Shown: positions 8,443-18,517, counted from the stretch's first letter. The stretch: 40,373 nt of DNA from Gammaproteobacteria bacterium (GCA_016124415.1 WGNS01000013.1:1-40373); one strand, 5' to 3'. Notes: generated by a model from the sequence alone, not told the origin. Numbers and translations: made by a program.

Positions 8443-8473
8443 AAAACGACAGGGGCGGTCATAGACCGCCCCT
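8443..8473 (-). terminator. Rho-independent terminator of the carbon operon
   Basis: A perfect 10-bp stem, AGGGGCGGTC (8451-8460) with GACCGCCCCT (8464-8473), has a 3-nt loop. On the minus strand it is followed by GTCGTTTTGG. It lies 52 nt after the fba stop codon and separates the operon from tatD. The T-run is short. Confidence 0.75.
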
Positions 8474-8524
8474 GGTTGTAACCGATCGTTCCCGAAGAAC
8501 GTTCCGACCGGTCAATAGCGGACC

Positions 8525-9589
8525 TTAGTTGATCCGCGGATCCAGTTCACCCGAGACATAACGCTGGAACATTTTCTCCAGCGAGACGGGCTTGATCTTG
8601 GAGCCCATGCCGGCGCAGCCGAAGGCCTCGTAACGGGCCTTACAGATCTCCGTCATACCCTTCGTGGCTTCCTTCAGGAATTTGCGCGGATCGAAATTCG
8701 CTTTGTTCTCCTCAAGATGCTTACGAATCGCACCCGTGGAGGCCATACGCAGGTCGGTATCGATGTTGACCTTGCGAACGCCGTGCTTGATACCTTCGAC
8801 GATCTCCTCGACGGGAACGCCGTACGTCTCACCCATGTCGCCGCCGTAGCTATTGATGACCTTGAGCCAATCCTGGGGAACGGAGGACGAACCGTGCATG
8901 ACGAGATGCGTGTCCGGGATACGGGCGTGAATCTCCTTGATGCGATCGATCGCCAGGATGTCGCCTGTGGGCGGACGCGTGAACTTGTATGCGCCATGGC
9001 TGGTGCCGATGGCGATGGCCAGCGCGTCGACTTTGGTTTTCTTGACGAAGTCGGCGGCCTGCTCGGGGTCGGTCAGCAGCATGGACTTGTCCAGCTTGCC
9101 CTCGGCGCCATGGCCGTCTTCCTCACCCATTTCGCCGGTCTCAAGCGAACCCAGACAGCCGAGCTCGCCCTCGACGGAGACGCCGCCGGCATGCGCCATG
9201 GCGACGACCTGGGAGGTCACGTCGACGTTGTACTCATAGGAAGACGGGGTCTTCATATCGGCCATCAGCGAACCGTCCATCATGACGGAGCTGAAACCGC
9301 TCTGGATAGAGCGCAGGCAGACGGCCGGCTCGGAACCGTGGTCCTGATGCATCACGATGGGCACATCAGGATAGGCCTCCAGGGCAGCCAGAATCAGGTG
9401 ACGCAGGAACGGCTCGCCGGCATAGCTGCGGGCGCCGGCGGAACCCTGCATGATGACCGGGCTGTCGCAAGCGGCGGCAGCCTGCATGATGGCATGCACC
9501 TGCTCCATGTTGTTGACGTTGAACGCCGGGACGCCATAGGAATGCTCCGCAGCGTGATCGAGAAGTTGTCTAAGTGAGATGAGTGCCAT
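8525..9589 (-). CDS. fba: class II fructose-1,6-bisphosphate aldolase (CbbA type)
   Basis: This 354-residue zinc aldolase makes or cleaves fructose-1,6-bisphosphate from glyceraldehyde-3-phosphate and DHAP, and can act on sedoheptulose bisphosphate in the Calvin cycle. The class II signature is present: PAFNVNN near residues 21-27, VMHQDHG with H81, D83 and H84, [16 protein letters not shown], the phosphate-binding MHGSSSVP, and KVNIDTDLR. Length and the extended C-terminus match the CbbA subtype of proteobacterial autotrophs rather than E. coli FbaA. It starts at ATG with GGAGG 9 nt upstream. It is the last gene of tkt-gap-pgk-pyk-fba and is followed by a terminator. The symbol could equally be cbbA; whether the main role is carbon fixation or glycolysis and gluconeogenesis depends on RuBisCO elsewhere in the genome. 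Confidence 0.97.
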   Translation of the reverse strand: MALISLRQLLDHAAEHSYGVPAFNVNNMEQVHAIMQAAAACDSPVIMQGSAGARSYAGEPFLRHLILAALEAYPDVPIVMHQDHGSEPAVCLRSIQSGFSSVMMDGSLMADMKTPSSYEYNVDVTSQVVAMAHAGGVSVEGELGCLGSLETGEMGEEDGHGAEGKLDKSMLLTDPEQAADFVKKTKVDALAIAIGTSHGAYKFTRPPTGDILAIDRIKEIHARIPDTHLVMHGSSSVPQDWLKVINSYGGDMGETYGVPVEEIVEGIKHGVRKVNIDTDLRMASTGAIRKHLEENKANFDPRKFLKEATKGMTEICKARYEAFGCAGMGSKIKPVSLEKMFQRYVSGELDPRIN

Positions 9590-9656
9590 AGTGGTTATCC
9601 TCCGCTAAAAAATCTCTTGTTTATTTCGTGACTCGTTATAGTCCGTCGAGTTGTGC

Positions 9657-9676
9657 ATCCCGAACGGGATCGGGAT
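9657..9676 (-). other. hairpin between pyk and fba
   Basis: ATCCCGA (9657-9663) pairs with TCGGGAT (9670-9676) around a 6-nt loop, six bases after the pyk stop codon. A run of six T appears on the minus strand only about 44 nt later (9607-9612), too far for a normal terminator. It probably protects or processes the polycistronic mRNA. Confidence 0.4.
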
Positions 9677-9681
9677 ACCGA

Positions 9682-11127
9682 TCAGGTCTCCCCCACCCTC
9701 AGGATCTTCATCGTATTCGTATGTCCCAGCATTCTCATCATATCACCCTTGGTGATGATGACCATCTCGCCCTCACGGACAGTACCCTGGCGCAACAATT
9801 CGTTGGTAACGGCCTTGTTGATCTCGATATGGGACTTGTCGGGATCGACGTCGAACGCAACCGGATAGACGCCCCGGTAGATTGCCACTTTACGACGCGT
9901 CGACTCATGCCGCGTCAGGGCGTAGATCGGGATCCCGGAGCTCACGCGCGACATCCACTGGACCGTGGCGCCCGACTCCGTCATGGCCGCGATCGCGCGA
10001 ACCCTTAGGTGGTTGGCCGTATACATCGTGGCCATGGCCACGGCCTCGTCAACGTGGGTGAATTCGTTATTGATGCGCTGCCGGGCGATCACCGAAACCT
10101 TCTGACGTTCAGCGCCCTTACACACACGGTCCATGGCGACAATGGCCTTGACGGGATGTTTGCCGATCGCGGTCTCGTCGGAAAGCATGACCGCGTCGGT
10201 GCCGTCCAACACCGCATTGGCCACGTCGAACACCTCGGCCCGGGTAGGGATCTGATTGTTGACCATGGACATCATCATCTGGGTCGCCGTGATCACGACA
10301 CAGTTCATGCCGCGGGCCAGATGAATCAGGTGTTTCTGGACCCCCGGCAGCTCGGCATCGCCGATCTCGACGCCCAAGTCGCCGCGCGCGACCATGATGA
10401 CGTCGGCAGCGGAGATGATGCCTTCGATAACGCCCAGCGATTCGGCGCGTTCGATCTTGGCAACGATACCGCCCTCGCCTCCCGCAGCTCGCAGCAAGCG
10501 CCGGGCCTCGTGGACATCCTCACCGTCCCGCGGAAAGGATATCGCGACATAGTCGGCCTTGAGCTTCGCCGCCGTGGCCATGTCCGACTTGTCCTTCTCG
10601 GTGATGGCCGCGGCCGAAAGGCCTCCGCCCTGACGGTTGATACCCTTGTTATTGGAGACTTCACCGCCAACCAGCACCTTGCAGCGGATTACGCGATCGT
10701 CGGACTCAGTGACGCGCAGGACGACCTTACCGTCGTCGACAAGCAGGACGTCGCCCGAGGAGACGTCCTTGGGCATATCCTTATAAGTGAGTCCGACCCT
10801 GTGCTGATCGCCGTCGTCGTCGGGACAGTCGATATCGAAGGTGAACGTATCACCTTCCTTCAACGTGACAGGCCCGCTCTTGAATCGGGTCAAGCGAATC
10901 TTGGGCCCCTGAAGATCGACCAGAATCGCAACGTCCTTACGCACCGACGCAGCAGCGGCACGAATCGCCTCGGCGCGACGAATGTGCTCGCTCGACTCGC
11001 CGTGCGAGAAGTTGAGGCGAAAGACGTCGACTCCGGCCCGGATCATCTCCTCGATGATCGCGGGATCGTCACTTGCCGGCCCCAACGTCGCTACGATCTT
11101 GGTCCTACGCAAAACTGAATTGCTCAT
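9682..11127 (-). CDS. pyk: pyruvate kinase, PykA type
   Basis: This 481-residue enzyme transfers phosphate from phosphoenolpyruvate to ADP. It opens RRTKIVATLGPA and shows FRLNFSHG, ILVDLQGPKIR, the B-domain GLTYKDMPKDVSSGDVLL, SNNKGIN, and the catalytic region VARGDLGVEIG. Sequence order and length match E. coli PykA (480 residues) rather than PykF. Two positions in the most conserved stretch are unusual: ATQMMMSM where ATQMMESM is usual, and LSDETAIG where the third residue is normally Gly or Ala. The core lysine and metal-binding residues appear intact, so I expect activity. The gene lies between pgk and fba, an arrangement common in autotrophic proteobacteria. Its ATG lacks a nearby Shine-Dalgarno sequence; a strong one sits about 43 nt upstream beyond a hairpin (see the leader entry). 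Confidence 0.96.
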   Translation of the reverse strand: MSNSVLRRTKIVATLGPASDDPAIIEEMIRAGVDVFRLNFSHGESSEHIRRAEAIRAAAASVRKDVAILVDLQGPKIRLTRFKSGPVTLKEGDTFTFDIDCPDDDGDQHRVGLTYKDMPKDVSSGDVLLVDDGKVVLRVTESDDRVIRCKVLVGGEVSNNKGINRQGGGLSAAAITEKDKSDMATAAKLKADYVAISFPRDGEDVHEARRLLRAAGGEGGIVAKIERAESLGVIEGIISAADVIMVARGDLGVEIGDAELPGVQKHLIHLARGMNCVVITATQMMMSMVNNQIPTRAEVFDVANAVLDGTDAVMLSDETAIGKHPVKAIVAMDRVCKGAERQKVSVIARQRINNEFTHVDEAVAMATMYTANHLRVRAIAAMTESGATVQWMSRVSSGIPIYALTRHESTRRKVAIYRGVYPVAFDVDPDKSHIEINKAVTNELLRQGTVREGEMVIITKGDMMRMLGHTNTMKILRVGET

Positions 11128-11175
11128 AGTAACAGTAGACCCGCGCCACTGGGACGGCGGGTCTCTTTATCCTCC
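11128..11175 (-). promoter_or_regulatory. pyk leader: Shine-Dalgarno separated from ATG by a hairpin
   Basis: On the minus strand GGAGG (11171-11175) is followed by 6 nt, then a perfect 8-bp stem AGACCCGC/GCGGGTCT (11137-11144 with 11157-11164, 12-nt loop), then 9 nt and the ATG. The other genes of the operon have GGAGG or GAGG 5-9 nt before the start. Folding of the hairpin would cut the effective spacing to about 15 nt, so it may control how much pyruvate kinase is made. Confidence 0.55.
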
Positions 11176-11197
11176 AATAGAATGGTGGTTTTAGCGA

Positions 11198-12373
11198 TCA
11201 GCCGGCGCGCTCTTCCAGAATGGCAACGGCGGGCAGCTTCTTGCCTTCAAGGAATTCGAGGAAGGCGCCGCCACCGGTCGAGATATACGATACTTTATCA
11301 GCAATCTGATACTTATCAACCGCAGCCAAGGTGTCGCCGCCACCGGCGATCGAGAACGCACTCGAATCGGCGATCGCCATGGACAGCGCCCTGGTGCCTT
11401 CGCCGAACTGGTCAAACTCGAAAACGCCGACGGGACCGTTCCAGACGATGGTGCCGGCACCCTTGAGGATCTCCGCCAGCTGGGCGGAAGTCTGAGGACC
11501 GATATCGAAGATCATGTCGTCGTCGGCGACGTCGGCGACATTCTTCAGGGTCGCGGCGGCGCTCTCTGAGAACTCCTTGCCGCAAACGACGTCGACGGGC
11601 ACCGGAATGTCGCCACCACGTGACTGGGCATCGGCCGTCAACTTGTTGCAGGTATCGATCAGGTCGGCCTCGTAAAGCGACTTGCCGACGTTGTGACCGG
11701 CCGCCGCGATGAACGTATTGGCGATACCGCCGCCGACGATCAACTGATCGACGACCTTGGAAAGCGATTCCAGAACGGTCAGCTTGGTGGAAACCTTGGA
11801 ACCGCCGACGATGGCGACCAACGGGCGGGCCGGATTGTCCAGCGCCTTGCCCAAAGCGTCGAGTTCCGCCGCGAGCAGCGGGCCGGCGCAGGCAACGGGA
11901 GCAAACTGAGCGGCGCCATAGGTGGAACCCTGTGCCCGGTGTGCGGTGCCGAAGGCGTCCATAACGAATACGTCACACAGCGCGGCGTATTGCTTGGCAA
12001 GCGCATCTTCGTTCTTCTTCTCGCCGTTGTTGAAGCGAACATTCTCCAGGATCACGACCTCGCCGTCAGCAAGATCTACACCGTTCAGGTAGTCCTTGAC
12101 CAGACGAACGTCCTTGCCGAGCATTCCTCCCATGTGAGCGGCAACCGGCGCCAGCGAAAACTCTTCCGCATACTCGCCCTCGGTCGGACGTCCCAGGTGA
12201 GACATGATCATCACCTTCGCGCCTGCTTTCAAAGCATGTTCAATCGTCGGCAACGACGCGCGGATACGCGCATCGGAAGTCACCTTGCCGTCCTTTACGG
12301 GGACGTTCAGATCCTGCCTGATCAATACACGTTTGCCGGCAAGATCGAGATCGGTCATTTTGATTACGGACAT
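11198..12373 (-). CDS. pgk: phosphoglycerate kinase
   Basis: This 391-residue monomeric kinase interconverts 3-phosphoglycerate and 1,3-bisphosphoglycerate. Family motifs appear in order: [12 protein letters not shown] near the N-terminus, [68 protein letters not shown], and GGGDTLAA with the C-terminal [14 protein letters not shown]. Length is normal for bacteria. It starts at ATG with GAGG 8 nt upstream. It sits between gap, which supplies or consumes its 1,3-bisphosphoglycerate, and pyk. The 125-nt gap to gap holds a small hairpin (12426-12443), but nothing that looks like an independent promoter. In a Calvin-cycle organism this is the first reductive-phase enzyme. Confidence 0.98.
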   Translation of the reverse strand: MSVIKMTDLDLAGKRVLIRQDLNVPVKDGKVTSDARIRASLPTIEHALKAGAKVMIMSHLGRPTEGEYAEEFSLAPVAAHMGGMLGKDVRLVKDYLNGVDLADGEVVILENVRFNNGEKKNEDALAKQYAALCDVFVMDAFGTAHRAQGSTYGAAQFAPVACAGPLLAAELDALGKALDNPARPLVAIVGGSKVSTKLTVLESLSKVVDQLIVGGGIANTFIAAAGHNVGKSLYEADLIDTCNKLTADAQSRGGDIPVPVDVVCGKEFSESAAATLKNVADVADDDMIFDIGPQTSAQLAEILKGAGTIVWNGPVGVFEFDQFGEGTRALSMAIADSSAFSIAGGGDTLAAVDKYQIADKVSYISTGGGAFLEFLEGKKLPAVAILEERAG

Positions 12374-12425
12374 TTCAAATTCCTCAATAAATGTAGAACA
12401 AAGAGCGGAAGATCAAAGCGTAAGC

Positions 12426-12443
12426 GGCGGACATATGCCCGCC
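12426..12443 (-). other. small hairpin between gap and pgk
   Basis: GGCGG and CCGCC close a stem around the palindromic ACATATG region. No T-run follows on the minus strand. It is most likely an intercistronic mRNA structure. Confidence 0.3.
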
Positions 12444-12498
12444 ACCTACAGGTTTCCAACCGACTGCTTTAGTTCCTCTCGTAGCTGTTCTTTCCCTA

Positions 12499-13509
<1,011 letters not shown>

Positions 13510-13545
13510 TTATCCTCCACAAACTAATTTAAAGAAAATCCTTGT

Positions 13546-13574
13546 TCCCCGCCCGCCCAGGGACGGAACGGGGA
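13546..13574 (-). other. GC-rich hairpin between tkt and gap
   Basis: TCCCCG (13546-13551) pairs with CGGGGA (13569-13574), with a GC-rich interior. On the minus strand it lies 15 nt after the tkt stop and before the gap Shine-Dalgarno sequence. It may stabilise or separate the tkt and gap parts of the message; the downstream TTTTCTTT is weakly T-rich, so partial termination is possible. Confidence 0.4.
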
Positions 13575-13589
13575 TGGTTATCGTTGTAT

Positions 13590-15584
13590 TTAGAGAACAG
13601 ACTCCACAGCCTTGACGACATTGTCAACGGTAAAACCGAATTGCTTGAAGAGTTCACCGGCCGGGGCGGATTCACCAAAGGTGTTCATCGCCACGGCCTT
13701 GCCCTGAGTGCCGATGTACTTGTACCAGCCATCCGCGATACCGGCTTCGACCACGACACGTGCCGTGACGGAAGAAGGCAACACGGACTCGCGATAAGCA
13801 CCATCCTGAGCGTCGAAGACGTTGGTCGACGGCATAGAGACCACGCGAACCTGCTTACCCTTCGCGAGCAAGGCCTCGGCGGCGTCCATGGCCAGCCCGA
13901 CTTCGGAACCCGTTGCGATGATGATCGCATCCGGCGTGCCGTTGGTGTCGCGAAGGACGTATCCGCCGCGCCCGATATCGGCGATCTGCTGCGCGGTGCG
14001 CTGCTGATGCGGCAGGTTTTGGCGGGAGAAGATCAGGCTGGTCGGGGTGCTGCGACGCTCGACGGCATCCTTCCAGCACACGGCGCTCTCGACCGCGTCG
14101 CAAGGACGCCAGACGACCATGTTCGGGATCATACGCAGGGTAGCGGTCTGCTCGACCGGCTGATGCGTGGGGCCGTCCTCGCCCAGACCGATGGAGTCGT
14201 GGGTAAACACGAAGATGCTGCCCTGCTTCATGAGCGCGGCCATACGCAACGCGTTACGCGCATACTCCGAGAACATCAGGAAGGTCGCACCGTAGGGGAT
14301 AAACCCGCCGTGCAGCGTAATACCGTTCATGATCGCGGCCATGCCGAACTCGCGCACGCCGTAGTGGATGTAGTTACCGCCGGATTCGGTGTTGCTGACC
14401 GCGATGGAACCGGACCACAGGGTCAGGTTGGAACCGGCGAGGTCGGCGGAACCGCCGAGGAACTCGGGCAGGATCGGACCCAACCCGTTGATGGCGTTCT
14501 GCGAAGCCTTGCGGCTGGCGATGGTTTCGGCCTTGTCGTTGACGGCGTTCACGAATGCGCCGGCCTTGGCCTCCCAATCGGCGGGCAATTCGCCGGCCAC
14601 GCGACGCTTGAGCTCCGCGGCCAGCTCGGGATAGGCGGCCTCGTAAGCGGCAAACTTGTCGTTCCAGGCGGATTCGGCAGCCTGGCCCTTTTCCTTGCCG
14701 TTCCATCCCGCATAGACCTCGGAAGGAATCTCGAACGGAGGGAAGTTCCAGTCGAGGTTCTTACGGGTCGCGGCGATTTCGTCTTCGCCCAGCGGGGCGC
14801 CGTGGCAATCGTGGCTGCCGCAAAGATTGGGCGCGCCGTAGCCGATGACGGTCTTGCAGCAGATCAGGGAAGGCTTGTCGTTGACCGAACGGGCCTCGAG
14901 GATGGCCTGACGGATCGACTCGGGGTCATGCCCGTCGACGCCGCGAACAACATGCCACTTGTAGGCCTCGAAACGGGCCGCGGTGTCGTCCGTGAACCAG
15001 CCTTCCACATGGCCGTCGATCGAGATGCCGTTGTCGTCCCAGAACGCGATCAGCTTGCCCAGACCCAGCGTACCGGCGAGCGAACACGCTTCATGGGAGA
15101 TACCTTCCATGAGACAGCCGTCGCCCATGAAAACGTAGGTGTAATGATCGACGACGTGGTGACCGTCGCGGTTGAACTGTCCGGCCAGGACCTTTTCAGC
15201 GATCGCCATGCCGACGCCGTTGGTGATGCCCTGACCCAGCGGGCCGGTCGTGGTCTCAACACCGGGCGCATAACCGTATTCCGGGTGGCCGGGCGTTCTC
15301 GAGTGCAGCTGACGGAACTGCTTGAGGTCGTCGATGCTCAGGTCGTACCCGGTAAGATGCAGCAAGGAATACAGCAGCATCGAGCCATGGCCGTTGGACA
15401 GGATGAAACGATCCCTGTCCGCCCAATTCGGATTACCGGGGTTGTGCTTGAGGAAATCATTCCACAGCACCTCGGCAATATCCGCCATGCCCATCGGGGC
15501 ACCGGGATGGCCGGATTTGGCCTTTTGGACGGCATCCATACTCAGGACACGAACGGCATTGGCTAACACTTTACGGGTGGACAT
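13590..15584 (-). CDS. tkt: transketolase
   Basis: This 664-residue thiamine-diphosphate enzyme transfers two-carbon units between ketose and aldose phosphates in the pentose-phosphate and Calvin pathways. The N-terminal domain has SGHPGAPMG (about 25-33) and [13 protein letters not shown]; the TPP/Mg motif [13 protein letters not shown] runs to the NG pair in DDNGISIDG. The pyrimidine domain has [25 protein letters not shown] and the C-terminal segment ends in VVKAVESVL. Length matches E. coli TktA (663). It starts at ATG with AGGAGG 6 nt upstream. It is the first gene of the carbon operon, with a likely promoter about 165 nt upstream. cbbT would be the name if the operon serves the Calvin cycle. 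Confidence 0.98.
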   Translation of the reverse strand: MSTRKVLANAVRVLSMDAVQKAKSGHPGAPMGMADIAEVLWNDFLKHNPGNPNWADRDRFILSNGHGSMLLYSLLHLTGYDLSIDDLKQFRQLHSRTPGHPEYGYAPGVETTTGPLGQGITNGVGMAIAEKVLAGQFNRDGHHVVDHYTYVFMGDGCLMEGISHEACSLAGTLGLGKLIAFWDDNGISIDGHVEGWFTDDTAARFEAYKWHVVRGVDGHDPESIRQAILEARSVNDKPSLICCKTVIGYGAPNLCGSHDCHGAPLGEDEIAATRKNLDWNFPPFEIPSEVYAGWNGKEKGQAAESAWNDKFAAYEAAYPELAAELKRRVAGELPADWEAKAGAFVNAVNDKAETIASRKASQNAINGLGPILPEFLGGSADLAGSNLTLWSGSIAVSNTESGGNYIHYGVREFGMAAIMNGITLHGGFIPYGATFLMFSEYARNALRMAALMKQGSIFVFTHDSIGLGEDGPTHQPVEQTATLRMIPNMVVWRPCDAVESAVCWKDAVERRSTPTSLIFSRQNLPHQQRTAQQIADIGRGGYVLRDTNGTPDAIIIATGSEVGLAMDAAEALLAKGKQVRVVSMPSTNVFDAQDGAYRESVLPSSVTARVVVEAGIADGWYKYIGTQGKAVAMNTFGESAPAGELFKQFGFTVDNVVKAVESVL

Positions 15585-15907
15585 ATACGCCTCCTAAAGA
15601 ACTAAAGAAATCTGTATGCGTTGGCCCGCGAACGGTGGATGGCAACGGACAATAGGGGTGTCCAAGGATACCCGAGGATCCGAGAAATCTACAGCCGGAG
15701 CGAGCAACATCATTAATGTAATAGTTTAAAAGACTACCCTAACTCATTTATATAGTGGGTGATTATTATGCTTGTAACCGCCCCGAACTCTCTGGCTGAC
15801 CAAGAGCCCGACTGATCATCGGTGGGGACTCGAATTGACGGCGTACATTCTCGCTTACCTGAGCGAATTCGGCAAGTACAATCACTCCCGCCGCTCTGTA
15901 AAGCCGG
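15585..15907 (-). promoter_or_regulatory. non-coding region with likely promoter of the carbon operon
   Basis: This 323-nt stretch has no credible gene. Reading the minus strand, TTACAA (15772-15777) and TATATA (15749-15754) are spaced by 17 nt inside an AT-rich block, a plausible sigma-70 promoter. Initiation near 15742 would give a leader of about 155 nt. The leader contains short pairings around 15645-15680 (GGACA/TGTCC and GGGTGTCC/GGATACCC) that compete for the same bases. The AT-rich block also contains the palindrome CATTAATG (about 15711-15718). A LysR-type regulator such as CbbR could act here, but I cannot identify its site with confidence. Confidence 0.45.
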
Positions 15908-16462
15908 TCATCCCCGCCATTTGATCGAGCACCCCATGCTCGGAATCTGCTCCCGAGGTCCTTCTCCCGTTTCCGCCACGAGCCTCATCGCCTCGAACAA
16001 GTCCCGTCTGGCGTCTGCGGCAGCAGGCTCCTTTCGGCTGGCGTCAAGCCGCCCTCTGTACTGCAAACCGCGGTCGGCGTTATACCCGAAAAAATCCGGG
16101 GTGCACACGGCACCGAACTCCTTCGCGACCGACTGATCTTCATCGAAAAGATAGGGAAACGGGTATTGATACTCTTCGGCGACGCGCTTCATGTTCTCGA
16201 AGCCGTCCTCGGGATAATCGGCGGGATCGTTGGACATGATCGCCACACTACGAATGCCGAAATCCAGGAGTTCCCGGGTATCCCGGATCAAACGATCGCG
16301 GATGGCCTTGACGTACGGACAGTGATTGCAAATGAACATCACCAAGAGGCCGTTCTCGCCAAAACAGTCGTCAAGCGACCAGATTTTGCCGTCGACGCCC
16401 GGCAGCGAGAAACCGGGGGCCGGCAGATCGAACTCGCAGACGGGGGTTTCGAGACTCACCAT
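15908..16462 (-). CDS. thioredoxin-fold protein (AhpC/TSA-like redoxin)
   Basis: This 184-residue cytosolic protein has the thioredoxin-like fold of the redoxin/AhpC-TSA superfamily. The N-terminus (APGFSLPGVDGKIWSLDD) is the usual first strand pair. The redox centre is FICNHCPYVKAI, a CXXC with C45 and C48 and a preserved cis-Pro region near VCTPDFF. This NHCPYVK type is common in bacteria as a 'thioredoxin family protein' of unknown substrate. No signal peptide is seen. It starts at ATG with AAGGTGA upstream. It lies 78 nt after the carbonic anhydrase gene behind a strong terminator, so it probably has its own promoter. It could act on peroxide or protein disulfides; nothing in the sequence decides this. 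Confidence 0.88.
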   Translation of the reverse strand: MVSLETPVCEFDLPAPGFSLPGVDGKIWSLDDCFGENGLLVMFICNHCPYVKAIRDRLIRDTRELLDFGIRSVAIMSNDPADYPEDGFENMKRVAEEYQYPFPYLFDEDQSVAKEFGAVCTPDFFGYNADRGLQYRGRLDASRKEPAAADARRDLFEAMRLVAETGEGPREQIPSMGCSIKWRG

Positions 16463-16494
16463 AGCGTTATCACCTTCGATATATGGGGCTTGGG

Positions 16495-16530
16495 TAAAAA
16501 CGGATTCGGGAGCGGCGGTTGCCGCTCCCG
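16495..16530 (-). terminator. Rho-independent terminator of the carbonic anhydrase gene
   Basis: A perfect 10-bp stem, CGGGAGCGGC (16507-16516) with GCCGCTCCCG (16521-16530), has a GGTT loop on the plus strand. On the minus strand it is followed within 6 nt by five T (16496-16500). It begins 10 nt after the carbonic anhydrase stop codon. Confidence 0.85.
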
Positions 16531-16540
16531 ATCGGACACA

Positions 16541-17536
16541 TTAGTTGCCCAGGCGAACTACCCGGCCGTTGAGCGGCTGGACCGGACGATTGTCATGGAC
16601 GATGCTGGCGCGGAACTGCTCGAGCTGCGCATCGGAGATCTGAATCGGGGCCGACAACACCAGCCAGTTAACGTTCTCACTGCAAGGCGGCGTCGTCAAA
16701 GAGCCGGTGTAGTTGAAATGATTGAGATCCGGTGGCAACAGATCCGCGACGTTGACCTCTACGCCCTCGGGCGTATTGTGATCGCCGCTCGCGGCCGGGA
16801 AAGCCGACCAGAGTTTGGCGATGAAGGGGTTGTCCGGACCGCCGGCATCGATCATGACGCCGATAACGGCCAGCTGCCCGTCATCGGCTTTGTGAACAAG
16901 ATGCGCTTCCAATGCGTGGGATTTCCCGCCGATGGTGTGCTCGCTGGGCGAATGGAAATGGAACTGCAACAGCTGATAGGTCTTGCCGTCAACGGTCATC
17001 GAACTACCGGGGGCATAGTTGACCTGAATCGCGTGGCCGTTATTGACGATATCCAGGGGAGTCGCCTTGTAATCGGTCTTGATGTCGTCCAGGCTCGTGA
17101 TGGTAGCAGCGGAAATGTCGACCGGAGACTGCTTCGTGCCGTCCTTACAGAGCGCGTAGTCTTCCTTGAGATCGCCCCAATACTGAGGCGCGCCGATGCC
17201 GGTATAGCTCCAGTGAAGGGAATGATGGAAGCTGGTCATGTCATGGTGCGCCATCTCCTTGTCTTCATGCGCGGAAGATTCCTTGTGGCCCATGAACACT
17301 TCGCCGAAAGTCGCATGAGGAACCACGGACGGAGCGGCTTCAGGCGCGGCAGGCTCGGCTGGCGCAGCCGGTTCGGCCGGTGCGGGAGCGGCGTCCTTTG
17401 CCTGCGGCGCAGGGGCCGCCTCCTCTACCGTGACGTTGGGATGGGACCAACCCATCGCATCGCCGGCATGAGATGACATCGACGAAGCCATTAATGCCCC
17501 GCCAACGAGTAATCCCGTCGTCCACAACTTGATCAT
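16541..17536 (-). CDS. secreted alpha-carbonic anhydrase with long N-terminal extension
   Basis: This 331-residue protein interconverts CO2 and bicarbonate outside the cytoplasm. The start ATG at 17536 has GGAGGAG 8 nt upstream and begins a signal peptide (MIKLWTTGLLVGGALMASS, cleavage near SHA). Residues 37-75 are an Ala/Pro/Glu-rich linker, and residues 84-108 contain nine His. The catalytic domain starts near HWSY (108). The zinc ligands are H193 and H195 (LQFHFHSPSEH) and H212 (LEAHLVH). TGSLTTPPCSE and the C130/C285 pair, which usually form a disulfide, are also present. A normal alpha-type enzyme has about 220-250 residues, so the extension is unusual. Lying next to the tkt-gap-pgk-pyk-fba operon, it probably helps supply inorganic carbon in the periplasm. 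It is monocistronic, with a strong terminator after it. Confidence 0.95.
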   Translation of the reverse strand: MIKLWTTGLLVGGALMASSMSSHAGDAMGWSHPNVTVEEAAPAPQAKDAAPAPAEPAAPAEPAAPEAAPSVVPHATFGEVFMGHKESSAHEDKEMAHHDMTSFHHSLHWSYTGIGAPQYWGDLKEDYALCKDGTKQSPVDISAATITSLDDIKTDYKATPLDIVNNGHAIQVNYAPGSSMTVDGKTYQLLQFHFHSPSEHTIGGKSHALEAHLVHKADDGQLAVIGVMIDAGGPDNPFIAKLWSAFPAASGDHNTPEGVEVNVADLLPPDLNHFNYTGSLTTPPCSENVNWLVLSAPIQISDAQLEQFRASIVHDNRPVQPLNGRVVRLGN

Positions 17537-17787
17537 TTGATTGTCTCCTCCATTCATATCGCGCGTTCTTTATCACTCGTTTTTGTTGATGAATACCCCC
17601 GAGTCGCGAGGATAGCCGCAAAATCGCAAAAAGGCCAGCCTCGCGCCCTGGCCGGGACCTTGGCGCCGCTGATCGATACGGGGTTGAAAGGAGACGGGGA
17701 ATCCGCGAACCTAAGAAGATCAGCGCGCCTCGAGGTCGAGGCCCGCGCGCAGTCGACCCGAATGCACAATCCGAGGCATGCCTATAC
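17537..17787. other. non-coding gap between divergent genes
   Basis: This 251-nt stretch lies between the carbonic anhydrase (minus) and the DUF3592 gene (plus). It must hold both promoters. On the carbonic anhydrase side it is AT-richer (17560-17600), but I see no clear -35/-10 pair. The middle part is GC-rich. No convincing gene is present. Confidence 0.4.
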
Positions 17788-18222
17788 ATGAACTACTACC
17801 TGATTATCCTGGGGCTCCTCACGATCGGCGGTTTGGCGACCACGATCTGGGGCCTGAAAAGCTTGCGCAACACTCAACGCATCGCCGCTTGGCCCGGAAC
17901 CGGAGGAACGATCGAATCATCGACAGCACAATCGGTAGAAGACGATCTGCTGCCGGAGATCGTCTATCGATATGAGGTGGAGGCGGTTTCGTATCGGAAC
18001 AAGCTGGAGTTGCCCGCGGGCACCCTGCCCTCACAGGAACTCGCCAAACGTCTGGCCCGGGATTACCCGGTCGGGAAGACCGTTGAAGTCCGTTACGATC
18101 CTGACGCGCATGGGAAATCGGTGATCGAGGGCGCGCAGCGCAAGGGCGGCGACGTATTCATTATCCTGTTCGGCATCGCCGGCACCCTGTTTGGTATCCT
18201 GGCGATGCTGCAAGGCATCTGA
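17788..18222 (+). CDS. DUF3592-type membrane protein
   Basis: This 144-residue protein has one transmembrane helix at each end: residues 4-24 (LIILGLLTIGGLATTIWGL) and about 122-142 (VFIILFGIAGTLFGILAML). The loop between, about 95 residues, carries the family features: WPGTGGTIESS, then PEIVYRYEVEAVSYRNK, then YPVGKTVEVRYDPDAHGKSVIE. This matches the DUF3592 family, whose function is unknown; the loop is a small beta-rich domain on one side of the inner membrane. It starts at ATG with GAGG about 10 nt upstream. It converges with the next small membrane gene and has no obvious functional tie to its neighbours. Confidence 0.85.
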   Translation: MNYYLIILGLLTIGGLATTIWGLKSLRNTQRIAAWPGTGGTIESSTAQSVEDDLLPEIVYRYEVEAVSYRNKLELPAGTLPSQELAKRLARDYPVGKTVEVRYDPDAHGKSVIEGAQRKGGDVFIILFGIAGTLFGILAMLQGI

Positions 18223-18268
18223 CGACAATGTTTCCGTTCAGCTCGCCGATGCGAGGTCTAGGGATTTG

Positions 18269-18517
18269 CTATTCGTCGGGGAATTCGGGCGCCCCATCCT
18301 TCATCTGGGGATGCGACATGATCACGGCAACGAAGGCGATCATGAAGAGACAGGGGAACATCGCCATCCAGGAAATAAAATACACCGCATCGATCGCGAC
18401 CAGGATGAGACATACGATAACCATCGAGAAGATAACCCGATGGCTCCTTTCCAGAAAAAACGACAAACCGATCGCAGCGACAACGATGGCCGCAAAGATC
18501 TCATAAAAGTGCGCCAT
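18269..18517 (-). CDS. small hypothetical membrane protein
   Basis: This 82-residue protein is mostly hydrophobic: likely helices at about 5-23 (YEIFAAIVVAAIGLSFFL), 27-47 and 49-67, then a short polar tail ending PQMKDGAPEFPDE. I do not recognise the family. The case for a real gene is the Shine-Dalgarno GGGGGAG 10 nt before the ATG and the clean membrane pattern with charged residues placed between helices. It follows the PilZ-like gene by 114 nt and may be transcribed from the flagellar side or from its own promoter. It converges with the DUF3592 gene with 46 nt between. Confidence 0.62.
   Translation of the reverse strand: MAHFYEIFAAIVVAAIGLSFFLERSHRVIFSMVIVCLILVAIDAVYFISWMAMFPCLFMIAFVAVIMSHPQMKDGAPEFPDE

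Noticed and set aside
13542-15566. 674-codon open frame on the plus strand
   Set aside because: It is antisense to tkt across its full length. The translation is low-complexity (Gly/Arg/Asp/Val-rich) with no family motif, as expected of the complement of a GC-rich gene.
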